Assembly: GCA_018063015.1 (NCBI GenBank)
Contig: JAGORC010000004.1
Span: forward strand, 1 to 40,644
DNA length: 40,644 nucleotides
Origin: Minisyncoccota bacterium
Lineage (GTDB): Bacteria; Patescibacteriota; Minisyncoccia; Phycocordibacterales; UBA9973
Reading direction: 5' to 3'
In this document: positions 29,918 to 38,189 of the stretch, in pieces
Numbering within the stretch: position 1 is the first letter of the stretch
Layout of the letters: each line of letters begins with the position of its first letter
Position numbers and translations under genes: made by a program
Notes under the pieces: model-generated
The model's database searches: none
What the model was told of the DNA's origin: nothing
The model's input: the letters and a program-made list of their open reading frames with translations, nothing else

Positions 29918-30259
29918 ATGACAACAAAACAGGACAAAAGAATAAGACTAAAGAAGAAAATAAGATCAAAAATCTTCGGCACTCAAGCTAAGCCTAGACT
30001 TTCTGTGTTTAGATCAAATAAATTTATTTATGCACAAATTATCGATGATTCTCTAGGTAAGACTATCGTAGAAGCAAGTGACATAAAGATAGCAAAGGGT
30101 ACAAAGATAGAAAGAGCTAAAGAGGTTGGACGAATGATCGCTAAGGCAGCAGTTGCAAAGAATATAGAAAAAGTTATTTTTGATAGAAATGGATTTAAAT
30201 ACACTGGCCGAGTAAAATTAGTAGCAGACGAAGCACGAGCTTCTGGTCTAAAGTTCTAA
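29918..30259 (+). CDS. rplR: 50S ribosomal protein L18
   Basis: The 113-residue uL18 shows PRLSVFRSNKFIYAQIIDD, AKEVGRMIAKAA and VIFDRNGFKYTGRVKLVADEAR. It binds 5S rRNA with L5. Confidence 0.95.
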   Translation: MTTKQDKRIRLKKKIRSKIFGTQAKPRLSVFRSNKFIYAQIIDDSLGKTIVEASDIKIAKGTKIERAKEVGRMIAKAAVAKNIEKVIFDRNGFKYTGRVKLVADEARASGLKF

Positions 30260-30264
30260 AAATT

Positions 30265-30834
30265 ATGGATACTAAAGTAAACGACAAAAGAAATAGCAGA
30301 AGATCTTCTCAGTCATTTGTTAAACCAAAGCCTGAATTTGATCAAAAAATAATAGACATTAGACGTGTTACTCGTGTTGTAGCTGGAGGTAGAAGATTTT
30401 CTTTCAGTGTTGCACTTGCAGCAGGGGATAAGAAGGGAGCAATAGGTCTAGGTCTCGGGAAAGCAGGTGATACTTCATTAGCGATAAATAAAGCATTAAG
30501 AAACGCTAAGAAGAATATGATAAAGCTTAATCTAACTAAGACTATGTCTCTTCCACACGAACTAGAAGCTAAGTTTTCAAGTTCAAAGATAGTAGTGTTC
30601 CCTAACAGGGGACGTGGATTGGTTGCTGGATCTGTTGTTAGAGATATTCTTAAACTAGCAGGAGTTAAAGATGTAACAGGAAAGGTGCTAGGTGGTACAA
30701 AGAACAAATTAAACAATTCTAAAGCAGTAATTCTAGCATTAACACCAATATCTTCTAGATATTCAAAGCCAATTGAACCAGTAGCTGTAACCGGAGAAAA
30801 GCTAAATAGCTCAGATAAAAAAGAAGTAAAATAA
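30265..30834 (+). CDS. rpsE: 30S ribosomal protein S5
   Basis: The 189-residue uS5 has the dsRNA-binding-like VTRVVAGGRRFSFSVALAAGD, GAIGLGLGKAGD and the C-terminal GRGLVAGSVVRDILKLAGVKDVTGKVLGG with a longer tail. It acts in accuracy and mRNA entry. rplO follows after 7 bases, so rpmD (L30) is absent, as reported for CPR bacteria. Confidence 0.95.
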   Translation: MDTKVNDKRNSRRSSQSFVKPKPEFDQKIIDIRRVTRVVAGGRRFSFSVALAAGDKKGAIGLGLGKAGDTSLAINKALRNAKKNMIKLNLTKTMSLPHELEAKFSSSKIVVFPNRGRGLVAGSVVRDILKLAGVKDVTGKVLGGTKNKLNNSKAVILALTPISSRYSKPIEPVAVTGEKLNSSDKKEVK

Positions 30835-30841
30835 TAATTTT

Positions 30842-31144
30842 ATGCAAATACACGAAGTAAAAAGAAAACATAAAAATAAGAGAGACAGATTAGTTGGCCG
30901 TGGTGGTAAGCATGCTAAGACTTCTGGACGTGGAGGAAAGGGACAAACTGCTCGTGCAGGTAACAAGCGCCGACCAGAACTTAGAGATATAATCAAAAAA
31001 TTACCTAAGAATAGAGGTTATAGATTTAAGTCTATAAAGAAGAATGTTAAACTAACTAAAGACAAGCTTGCTACCCCAAAGGAGAGCTTCAAAGAATTGC
31101 GAAAGCGCCTAACGATCAAAGGTGGTAAGATAAGTATTAAGTAA
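30842..31144 (+). CDS. rplO: 50S ribosomal protein L15, short form
   Basis: The 100-residue uL15 keeps the N-terminal extension that threads into 23S rRNA (RLVGRGGKHAKTSGRGGKGQ, then LPKNRGYRFKS). It ends near KRLTIKGGKISIK, about 45 residues before the usual end, so the C-terminal globular part is largely missing. There is no room for a frameshifted remainder: secY starts at the next base. The order S5-L15-SecY supports the call. Confidence 0.9.
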   Translation: MQIHEVKRKHKNKRDRLVGRGGKHAKTSGRGGKGQTARAGNKRRPELRDIIKKLPKNRGYRFKSIKKNVKLTKDKLATPKESFKELRKRLTIKGGKISIK

Positions 31145-32416
31145 ATGCAAAACTTTTTTCGAAAATTAAAGCTGATTTGGACAGATAGAGGACTAAGAAG
31201 GAGAATAATTTTTGTTCTGCTTGCTTTGTTTGTATTTCGATTATTTGCTGCTATTCCTATTCCAGGAGTGGATGCTATGCAGTTGAACAGATTTCTATCA
31301 AGTAATCAGTTTTTTGGAATTTTAAATATATTTTCTGGAGGTGGATTGTCTAACCTGTCTATAATAATGCTTGGTGTCGGTCCTTATATTACAAGTTCCA
31401 TCATAATGCAACTTCTAACTATAATGGTTCCAGCACTAAAAAGACTCTATCACGAAGAAGGAGAAGCTGGACGTAAGAAGTTTTCCCAGTACTCAAGATT
31501 ACTTACTGTGCCTCTAGCTGCTATACAGGGTTACAGTCTATTGGCTATACTTGAAAATCAAAGCATCATAACCGACCTAACAATGTTCGACAGAATAACA
31601 AACTTAATTATTGTTATCGCTGGTTCTATGCTTTTGATGTGGATTGGAGAATTAATTTCTGAATTCGGAATAGGTAACGGCGTATCTATGATAATATTCG
31701 CTGGTATCGTAGCGGCTTTACCAACAGAAATCAATCAACTTATATTTACTTTCGATGTTTCTCAGATACCTCTATATGCAATGTTTATTGTAGTAGGAGC
31801 TCTTATTATTGCTGGTGTTGTAGTTGTTACAGAAGCAGAACGTCCGATACCAGTAACTTATGCTAAGAGAATGCGAGGAATGAAAATGTACGGAGGTGGT
31901 TCAACATACTTACCGCTTAGAGTTAACCAAGCAGGAGTTATTCCTATAATATTTGCTCTATCTATTCTTATGTTCCCACAGATGATAGGAAGCTTCCTTG
32001 CTAACTCAAGCAACCTAACTGTACTTAAAATATCTCAAACATTAGTATCTTTCTCTCAAACATCACTTCTTTATGGGATACTCTACTTTGCCCTTGTTTT
32101 CTTGTTTACTTATTTCTATACAGCAGTTACATTTGACCCAGAAGCACTTTCAACTAATTTACAGAAAAATGGTGCCTTCATCCCAGGTATTCGTCCAGGT
32201 CAATCAACGTCAAGCTATATATCAAAAGTTCTAAGTCGTATAACCCTTCTAGGTGCTATATTCTTAGGATTTATCGCTGTCCTTCCTTTGATTATGCGTG
32301 GGGTTACAGGTATTACTGCTATAGCACTAGGAGGTACTGCTTTATTGATTGCAGTCTCTGTTGTGCTTGATCTAATAAAGAAAATAGACGCTCAACTCTC
32401 AATGCGAGAGTACTAA
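31145..32416 (+). CDS. secY: Protein translocase subunit SecY
   Basis: The 423-residue channel protein has ten membrane segments. Seen are IPIPGVDA, the plug region with GGGLSNLSIIMLGVGPYITSSIIMQLL, GNGVSMIIFAGIVAALP, the cytoplasmic loop YAKRMRGMKMYGGGSTYLPLRVNQAGVIPIIFA, and RPGQSTSSYI. It forms the pore of the Sec system with SecE from 4925. It starts immediately after the rplO stop, with no adk, map or infA following as in many bacteria. Confidence 0.97.
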   Translation: MQNFFRKLKLIWTDRGLRRRIIFVLLALFVFRLFAAIPIPGVDAMQLNRFLSSNQFFGILNIFSGGGLSNLSIIMLGVGPYITSSIIMQLLTIMVPALKRLYHEEGEAGRKKFSQYSRLLTVPLAAIQGYSLLAILENQSIITDLTMFDRITNLIIVIAGSMLLMWIGELISEFGIGNGVSMIIFAGIVAALPTEINQLIFTFDVSQIPLYAMFIVVGALIIAGVVVVTEAERPIPVTYAKRMRGMKMYGGGSTYLPLRVNQAGVIPIIFALSILMFPQMIGSFLANSSNLTVLKISQTLVSFSQTSLLYGILYFALVFLFTYFYTAVTFDPEALSTNLQKNGAFIPGIRPGQSTSSYISKVLSRITLLGAIFLGFIAVLPLIMRGVTGITAIALGGTALLIAVSVVLDLIKKIDAQLSMREY

Positions 32417-32432
32417 AATATATTTATATTTG

Positions 32433-32441
32433 TGATATAAT
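32433..32441 (+). promoter_or_regulatory. Extended -10 promoter of the Cys-motif membrane protein and rodA
   Basis: TG-A-TATAAT ends exactly 6 bases before ATG 32448. No -35 is seen. It has the same layout as at 138 and 1959. Confidence 0.6.
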
Positions 32442-32447
32442 CTCTCC

Positions 32448-33230
32448 ATGAGCTGGGCTTCTAGGAGACAATTTTTCTATACAACTGTGTTCGTACTTTT
32501 TATCCTAATTTTTGGATTTCTTATAATATATCCTTATATAAACAAGGCCCCTTCTTGCGTCGATGGAAGAGAGAATGGAGACGAGACAGGAATTGATTGC
32601 GGTGGGTCTTGTAGTATTGCATGTAATAGTGAGGTTAATGATATAGATGTTATTTGGTCTAGAGCATTTAAGGTTACAGAAGGTAGATATAATGCTGTTT
32701 CTTATTTAGAAAATAAAAATCCTGACGCTGCTGTATATAAGATCAAATATCGTTTTAGATTTGGAGATAAAGATAATATTTATATAGGTAAGAGGGAAGG
32801 AGAAACCTTTATTCCTCCTAAGGGTAAATTCGCTATATTTGAGCCAGCAATTGATGTTGGCAACTCGGTTCCTGTTTATACAACACTTGAATTTACAGAA
32901 GTTCCTGTGTGGGTAAAGGTTCCAGAAGAAAAGGTTAATCAATTAAGAGTTTTCGTATCTAATATACTACTTGAAAACCAAGACACTCAGCCTCGTCTTT
33001 CGGCAAACATAAAAAATAATTCACTATTCTTTATACCAGATATAAAAGTTGTAGCTATTTTATATGACGCCTTAGGTAATGCCATATCAGTCAGTCAGAC
33101 ATACCTAGAATCATTAAAATCAGAAGATTCAGCGAAGCTTTTCTTTACTTGGCCAGAACCTATTTCTAAGGAAGTTGTAGAGAAAGAGCTTATACCTATG
33201 TACAATGTTTTTCTCACTAAACTGAAGTAA
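32448..33230 (+). CDS. Membrane-anchored protein with a CxDGxxNGxETGxDCGGxC motif, function unknown
   Basis: The 260-residue protein has a short basic start, one membrane segment (about 9-31) and a large outer part. Directly after the membrane lies CVDGRENGDETGIDCGG (37-53), followed by C55 and C59. This is the short acidic cysteine motif repeated in many secreted bacterial and eukaryotic proteins, here in one copy; Asp/Asn/Glu suggest calcium binding, and the cysteines disulfides. The rest (about 65-260) looks beta-rich, possibly one or two Ig-like domains, and has no motif I know. It ends 1 base before rodA and shares its promoter, so a role near cell-wall elongation is possible. Confidence 0.65.
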   Translation: MSWASRRQFFYTTVFVLFILIFGFLIIYPYINKAPSCVDGRENGDETGIDCGGSCSIACNSEVNDIDVIWSRAFKVTEGRYNAVSYLENKNPDAAVYKIKYRFRFGDKDNIYIGKREGETFIPPKGKFAIFEPAIDVGNSVPVYTTLEFTEVPVWVKVPEEKVNQLRVFVSNILLENQDTQPRLSANIKNNSLFFIPDIKVVAILYDALGNAISVSQTYLESLKSEDSAKLFFTWPEPISKEVVEKELIPMYNVFLTKLK

Positions 33231-33231
33231 G

Positions 33232-34362
33232 ATGGCCGAGAAAATCACAAAAAAAATAGATTGGATAATGCTTCTAATCATTGCCCCTATATTACTTTCT
33301 GGGTTGGTGACCATGAAATCATTTGTTCCAGAAGAAGGGCAAGTTGCCTTTTTTGATAAACAGATAATCTGGATAAGCGTATCGTTGGTTATTTTTTTCG
33401 TTTTTTCCTTCTTAGATTTTCGTTTCTTAAAGAGAACAGAGGCTCTAGTTTCCATATTTCTATTTTTTTCAGGGATACTACTTCTTCTTTTTATATTAGG
33501 TACTGTAGCCAATGGATCTAAGAGCTGGCTTGATTTCGGCTCCTTTTCTTTTCAGCCAGCAGATATGATGAAACTCGTGTTAGTGTTAATTTTGTCTAAG
33601 TATTTTTCTCGTAGACACGTAGAGATAAAAAACTTCAAACACATTTTTATCTCTGGTTTTTATGCGATAGTACCTTTTGGTCTTATATTACTTCAGCCTG
33701 ATTTCGGTTCAGCTATGATTATATTCTTTATTTGGTTTGGAATGGTTTTAGTGTCAGGCATATCCAAGAGACATCTAGCAATTGTGTTTCTTATAGGGGC
33801 AAGTATTTTTTCTTTATTTTGGAACTTTGCATTTCAGGATTATCAAAGAGATAGAATATCAAATTTTCTAAATCCACTTGCAGATATACATGGGTCAGGA
33901 TATAACGCATTTCAATCTACAATTGCTGTGGGAAGTGGACAGTTAATAGGGAAGGGATTAGGTTTCGGCACTCAATCAAGGCTTCAGTTCTTGCCAGAAT
34001 ACGAAACAGATTTTATTTTTGCGGCTTTTGCTGAAGAATGGGGCTTTATAGGATCAATGATAATAATATTATTATATGTAGCCTTAATATTGAGGATACT
34101 ATATTTCGCTTCTTATGGGGCAACTAATTTCGAAATACTTTTCGGCATGGGGGTTGCTATATACTTTATGAGTCATATAATCATTAACGTTGGTATGAAT
34201 CTCGGGCTAATGCCCGTGACGGGCATACCATTGCCTTTTATGAGTTATGGTGGATCACACCTTTTAACAGAGTTTATGGCTTTGGGTATACTTATGAGCA
34301 TGCGAAGCTATGCTAGGTCAGCACATAAAGATGATATGAAGAATGAGTTTCTGGGGGCATAA
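33232..34362 (+). CDS. rodA: RodA/FtsW family peptidoglycan glycosyltransferase (RodA-like)
   Basis: The 376-residue SEDS protein has about ten membrane segments. It carries SWLDFGSFSFQPADMMKLVLVL, LLQPDFGSAMIIFFIW, and the long outer loop with QSTIAVGSGQLIGKGLGFGTQSRLQFLPEYETDFIFAAFAEEWGF split over it. The C-terminal INVGMNLGLMPVTGIPLPFMSYGGS follows. SEDS proteins polymerise lipid II with a class B PBP. The length and GTQSRLQFLPE form favour RodA over FtsW. It is in an operon with the Cys-motif membrane protein; a hairpin overlaps its stop. Confidence 0.92.
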   Translation: MAEKITKKIDWIMLLIIAPILLSGLVTMKSFVPEEGQVAFFDKQIIWISVSLVIFFVFSFLDFRFLKRTEALVSIFLFFSGILLLLFILGTVANGSKSWLDFGSFSFQPADMMKLVLVLILSKYFSRRHVEIKNFKHIFISGFYAIVPFGLILLQPDFGSAMIIFFIWFGMVLVSGISKRHLAIVFLIGASIFSLFWNFAFQDYQRDRISNFLNPLADIHGSGYNAFQSTIAVGSGQLIGKGLGFGTQSRLQFLPEYETDFIFAAFAEEWGFIGSMIIILLYVALILRILYFASYGATNFEILFGMGVAIYFMSHIIINVGMNLGLMPVTGIPLPFMSYGGSHLLTEFMALGILMSMRSYARSAHKDDMKNEFLGA

Positions 34363-34388
34363 CCCTTAGGCTTCGGTTCAGGGTTATG
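34358..34388 (+). other. Hairpin over the rodA stop codon
   Basis: CATAACCCT (34358-34366) pairs with AGGGTTATG (34380-34388). A C(TTCG)G tetraloop closes an inner part. No T-run follows, so it is more likely an mRNA stabiliser or processing site than a terminator. Confidence 0.5.
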
Positions 34389-34410
34389 GTGTATTAAGTT
34401 GAATTATAAA

Positions 34411-35256
34411 ATGAAAAAAATAGATGGAAGAAAATTAAGAAGTGAAATCTTAGAAACTATAAAAGGCGAAGTTGGGAAGCTACCGTTTCGTCCTGTGTTT
34501 TGCGATGTCTTAGTAGGAGATGATCCTGCTTCTTTTCAATACGTAAAGATGAAAGCTCAGACAGCTGAGTCAGTGGGCATAAGTTTCCATAGTGCTAACT
34601 TTCCTAAAGACATAACCACAGAAAAACTCCAAGAAGAACTAAAAAATATAAATAAAATAAAAAATATGTGTGGAATAATAATACAGCTTCCACTTCCGCC
34701 ACATATAGACAAGAGGGCAGTTTTAGATGCAATAGATCCGAAGTTGGATGTGGATTGTTTGGGATTAGTTGCTAGTGATGAATTCTATCAAGGTAAGGAA
34801 GACAGAATAAAATTAGGATTTCCTACGGCACTGGCTTGTATAAAAATTTTAGATTCACTTAACTTAGAATTAAATAATAAGAAAATCGTTGTCTTAGGCC
34901 AAGGTATGTTAGTAGGGAAGCCTGTGTCCGCCCTTCTGTCTTTTAGAGGGTTAGAAACTTTTGCAATTACAAGTAAAACTGAAAACAAGGAAGAGTTAAT
35001 AAAAAGTGCAGATATTATAATTTCAGGTATAGGACAAGGTCGCTTTATAAAAAGCGACATGGTGAAAGACGGTGTTGTACTGATAGACGCTGGGACATCA
35101 GAGTCTAATGGAGGTATAGTAGGGGATGTTGACCTAGATACATTTGAAAATAAAGAAGCGACCATATCTCCTGTTCCTGGTGGCGTCGGTCCCGTAACTG
35201 TGGCAATGCTTCTCTATAATGTTTTACAAGTAGCAAAGAGTGATAAATGGCAATAA
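34411..35256 (+). CDS. folD: Methylenetetrahydrofolate dehydrogenase/cyclohydrolase FolD
   Basis: The 281-residue bifunctional enzyme shows VGDDPASFQYVKMKAQTAE, with the catalytic Tyr-x3-Lys pair, then CGIIIQLPLPPHID, DPKLDVDCLG, the cofactor loop VVLGQGMLVGKPVSALL and the end SPVPGGVGPVTVAMLLYN. It interconverts methylene-, methenyl- and formyl-tetrahydrofolate, and links to ThyA and DHFR of this window. The frame extends to a TTG at 34399; ATG 34411, preceded by ATTATAAA, is the better start. It overlaps the next gene by 10 bases. Confidence 0.95.
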   Translation: MKKIDGRKLRSEILETIKGEVGKLPFRPVFCDVLVGDDPASFQYVKMKAQTAESVGISFHSANFPKDITTEKLQEELKNINKIKNMCGIIIQLPLPPHIDKRAVLDAIDPKLDVDCLGLVASDEFYQGKEDRIKLGFPTALACIKILDSLNLELNNKKIVVLGQGMLVGKPVSALLSFRGLETFAITSKTENKEELIKSADIIISGIGQGRFIKSDMVKDGVVLIDAGTSESNGGIVGDVDLDTFENKEATISPVPGGVGPVTVAMLLYNVLQVAKSDKWQ

Positions 35257-36095
35257 TATTAAGTTATCTTTTTTATTTTATTGCTTCCAGCTCATCTTCT
35301 TTACAGAGAAGATGGCTTGCAACCAGTAAGGATAAATCTTGGAAAGAACAAACGCATTTTGCATTTGACGTAGTTTTAATTCTATTTATAGGTAGCTTCT
35401 TGTTGCCAATTTTTAGTCCTTTATATTTTGAAGGTAATACCCTTAAGATAATCCTACTTACTTTGATTTGTGGGTTATTTGGTATGGGTTATTTCATATT
35501 TAACTATATAGCTCAAAAGCATGTTGACGCTTCTATAACAACTGTCGTTAGTAATATTTACACCCCTGTTACTATAATATTATCCTTTATCTTACTAAAA
35601 GAAGGTTTAAGCATCCAACAAATTATTGGAACTTGTTTGCTTCTTATGTCTCTTTTTATAATTTCTAAGAAGCACAGAATAGGAAAGTTTAGGTTTGATA
35701 AATATTTTTTAATGATGCTTTTGAGTGGGATATTATTGGGTGTATTACTTGTAGCTGAAAGGTCTCTACAGAAGACTACTGGTCTTAGTGCTAGTACAAT
35801 ACTATCTTGGGGATCCCAATGCTTTTTCTTAGGAATAGCAACCCTAATATCAAACAGCAGACATACCTATACAAAGAAAGAAGTATTTGTAACCGGTGCT
35901 CTAAAGCTATTACAAGGTTTATCTTATGTTACTTTAGTTTTTGTTGTTGGCAATTTAAGCTTAGTATCATCAGTAACCACATTTAAAGTAGTAATAGTAT
36001 TTATTTCAGCTGTTATTTTTCTAAACGAGAGAGAACATCTTAAGAGGAAAATAATAGGTAGCTTTATTGCGCTTGCTGGGCTTCTGCTTATGTGA
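35247..36095 (+). CDS. EamA/DMT family transporter
   Basis: The 282-residue protein has about ten membrane segments arranged as two similar halves, as in EamA (drug/metabolite transporter) permeases. The ends of the halves, YTPVTIILSFILLKEG and TFKVVIVFISAVIFLNE, correspond to each other, the family mark. No substrate can be inferred. It overlaps folD by 10 bases, suggesting coupled translation. Confidence 0.82.
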   Translation: MAIILSYLFYFIASSSSSLQRRWLATSKDKSWKEQTHFAFDVVLILFIGSFLLPIFSPLYFEGNTLKIILLTLICGLFGMGYFIFNYIAQKHVDASITTVVSNIYTPVTIILSFILLKEGLSIQQIIGTCLLLMSLFIISKKHRIGKFRFDKYFLMMLLSGILLGVLLVAERSLQKTTGLSASTILSWGSQCFFLGIATLISNSRHTYTKKEVFVTGALKLLQGLSYVTLVFVVGNLSLVSSVTTFKVVIVFISAVIFLNEREHLKRKIIGSFIALAGLLLM

Positions 36096-36104
36096 TGCTA
36101 TAAT
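36096..36104 (+). promoter_or_regulatory. Extended -10 promoter of the PAP2-uppP pair
   Basis: TG-C-TATAAT follows the EamA stop and ends 11 bases before ATG 36116, giving a leader of only a few bases. Confidence 0.55.
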
Positions 36105-36115
36105 TATTAGAATTT

Positions 36116-36604
36116 ATGAATGAACAATTATTTTTTTCCTTGTTTGGTTTATCTGAAATAGATTTTATTTCACAGATTAGTATTTTTTTACATAATTTTA
36201 CCTACCCCTTACTTTTTCTAATTCTTCTGGCATGTTTCTTCTTAAGAAGAAAATTGTTTAGCATAATTCTTCTTTTTTCTAGCGGGTTTTTGGCATGGCT
36301 TCTAGCCCGATTATTGAAATATATATTCCTAGAACCTAGACCTTTTGTTTCTCTTGATCTAATCCCACTCGTAGCTGAGAATGGATTTTCGTTTCCTTCG
36401 GAGCATGCTTCTGTTTTTTCTGCTTTAGCTTTTAGTATGTTGTTTATAAACAAAAAGTTAGGCTATGTTCTAGTCGCTCTGGCTATAGTTATGGGACTAT
36501 CTAGGGTTGTTATAGGAGTTCATTATCCTATAGATGTATTGGCTGGTTTTATACTGGGTTTTATTGTAAGTTTAACTCTAATAAAGATTTTTAGAAAAAT
36601 ATGA
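36116..36604 (+). CDS. PAP2-family phosphatase, probable undecaprenyl-pyrophosphate phosphatase
   Basis: The 162-residue protein has about five membrane segments. The three PAP2 motifs are complete: KYIFLEPRP (K-x6-RP), PSEHAS (PSGH variant) and SRVVIGVHYPID (SR-x5-H-x3-D). Members of this size, such as BcrC or PgpB types, dephosphorylate undecaprenyl pyrophosphate or phosphatidylglycerol phosphate on the outer face. The 4-base overlap with uppP favours the lipid-carrier role, though phospholipid phosphatase is possible. Confidence 0.87.
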   Translation: MNEQLFFSLFGLSEIDFISQISIFLHNFTYPLLFLILLACFFLRRKLFSIILLFSSGFLAWLLARLLKYIFLEPRPFVSLDLIPLVAENGFSFPSEHASVFSALAFSMLFINKKLGYVLVALAIVMGLSRVVIGVHYPIDVLAGFILGFIVSLTLIKIFRKI

Positions 36605-37377
36605 ATTTTTTAGAAAGTATAATACTAGGAATTATTGAAGGGATAACTGAGTTCTTGCCTATATCTTCAACCTTACATTTAGATATCTCTAGGCTTTTGT
36701 TAGATATTCCAGCGACTAATTTTGTAAAAAGTTTTGAAATAATTATCCAATTTGGAGCTATCCTATCTGTTGTTTATTTATATAGAGGCAAGATGTTCTC
36801 TTCCGTTGTGTATTTCAAACAGATTCTAATTGCTTTTATACCTACTGGCGTTGTAGGTTTCGTACTTTATAAAACTATTAAATATTTCTTCCTCGGTAAT
36901 ACCTTATTATCTGCAATCGTTCTTATTTTAGGCGGTTTGATAATGTTGATTTTTGAGAGAAGACGGAAGAATCAAATAGACGATGCTTCAACAAGAAGTA
37001 TTGAAAACTTAAGTATAAAAGAGCTCATAATACTTGGATTTGCTCAAGCATTAGCTGTGATTCCTGGAGTGTCTCGTTCTGGAGCTGTTATAATTTCTGG
37101 GCGCGCCTTAAGTCTTCCTAAATCTCTCATTACAGAATTTTCTTTTCTTCTTGCTGTGCCTACCATGCTTTCAGCTACTATGTATGATTTATATAAGACT
37201 GGGGCTAGTTTTGAGAATAATGATTGGATGGTTCTCTTAGTGGGGTCAGGTGTGTCGTTTGTCGTTGCGCTTTTTGTTGTTAAATGGCTTATAGAATATG
37301 TAAAAAACAACTCATTCAATATATTTGGATGGTATAGAATTATTATTGGAGTTCTTATACTAGTGTTTCTAGTATAG
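36601..37377 (+). CDS. uppP: Undecaprenyl-diphosphatase UppP (BacA)
   Basis: The 258-residue membrane protein has the two family motifs: GIIEGITEFLPISSTLHL near the N-terminus, with the catalytic glutamates and serine, and AVIPGVSRSGAVIISGRAL with the conserved arginine. It recycles undecaprenyl pyrophosphate to the phosphate for peptidoglycan export and confers bacitracin tolerance. It overlaps the PAP2 gene by 4 bases (ATGA). Its stop directly abuts the stop of the converging SIMPL gene, with no terminator visible between. Confidence 0.96.
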   Translation: MNFLESIILGIIEGITEFLPISSTLHLDISRLLLDIPATNFVKSFEIIIQFGAILSVVYLYRGKMFSSVVYFKQILIAFIPTGVVGFVLYKTIKYFFLGNTLLSAIVLILGGLIMLIFERRRKNQIDDASTRSIENLSIKELIILGFAQALAVIPGVSRSGAVIISGRALSLPKSLITEFSFLLAVPTMLSATMYDLYKTGASFENNDWMVLLVGSGVSFVVALFVVKWLIEYVKNNSFNIFGWYRIIIGVLILVFLV

Positions 37378-38103
37378 TTAATTTACTTCAAAACTAGCTT
37401 TTACAGTTACCATTACTTCTTTTTCTATAGAAGAAGTGTCATACATACCATAATCAGATACTTCTATTGAATTAGGAGACAATACTTGAACAACTCCACT
37501 TGATGCTGATTTTAGTACTCCTATTTTTTTACCACCAGCCTTTGCTAGTTCTCCTGCACGAGCCTTTGCATCTTCAACAGCACTTCCTATAAGCTCTATT
37601 CTTGTTTCTGGAAGTTTGGAGTAATAGTATTCAAGCGAATTTGTAGAGAATAGAACACCTTTGTTTATAATCAAGGCATTTGTATTTTCAGATAGTTGAG
37701 AAATTTTCTCTACATCACTTGATTCAACTTTTATGTTTTGTGAAAGATTGTAATTTTTCTCTGGTCCTGGGTTCGCCTCATATACTTCATTCATATAAAC
37801 AGGGGATACGTCGATATCTTCTGGTGGAATACCATTTAGAGCCAGGAAGCTTCTAACTTCTTTTAAATCTGCATCCATCTTTGCATAACTGTCTTTAATA
37901 TTAGACATACGAGCTCCTCGACTTATTGATGATGTCCATTTTACCTTATCTGACATTACTGCCTTCTTTGCACTTCCGGTAGTAGATATTGAATCCATTG
38001 ATCTTAGTTTATAGAAAGTTAAAGATCCGATTCCTGCACTTAATATTAAAGATAGTCCTAGAATTAGACCGAAAACTACGTAAGTTTTGTTATTATTTTC
38101 CAT
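37378..38103 (-). CDS. SIMPL domain (DUF541) protein, membrane-anchored (second copy)
   Basis: The 241-residue protein has an N-terminal membrane segment (about 7-31) and an outer SIMPL domain, with STTGSAKKAVMSDKVKWTSSI, then the helix GSAVEDAKARAGELAKAGGKKIG and the final VMVTVKASFEV. It differs strongly from the copy at 4015, so it is an old paralogue rather than a recent duplicate. The function is not known for the family. The promoter places the -10 six bases before ATG (leaderless). It is divergent from secD. Confidence 0.82.
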   Translation of the reverse strand: MENNNKTYVVFGLILGLSLILSAGIGSLTFYKLRSMDSISTTGSAKKAVMSDKVKWTSSISRGARMSNIKDSYAKMDADLKEVRSFLALNGIPPEDIDVSPVYMNEVYEANPGPEKNYNLSQNIKVESSDVEKISQLSENTNALIINKGVLFSTNSLEYYYSKLPETRIELIGSAVEDAKARAGELAKAGGKKIGVLKSASSGVVQVLSPNSIEVSDYGMYDTSSIEKEVMVTVKASFEVN

Positions 38104-38109
38104 ACTTTC

Positions 38110-38138
38110 ATTCTATACCTAAAGAATCTTTTAGTAAA
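38110..38138 (-). promoter_or_regulatory. Promoter of the second SIMPL gene
   Basis: On the - strand TTTACT (38138-38133) and TAGAAT (38115-38110), spacer 17. The -10 ends 6 bases before ATG 38103. Confidence 0.6.
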
Positions 38139-38147
38139 TGACGTTCC

Positions 38148-38176
38148 TTGCAAAATATTCCTAAAAAATATAGAAT
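38148..38176 (+). promoter_or_regulatory. Promoter of secD-secF
   Basis: TTGCAA (38148-38153) and TAGAAT (38171-38176), spacer 17. The -10 ends 13 bases before ATG 38190, a leader of about 7 bases. Confidence 0.65.
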
Positions 38177-38189
38177 ACGCATACTTTAT

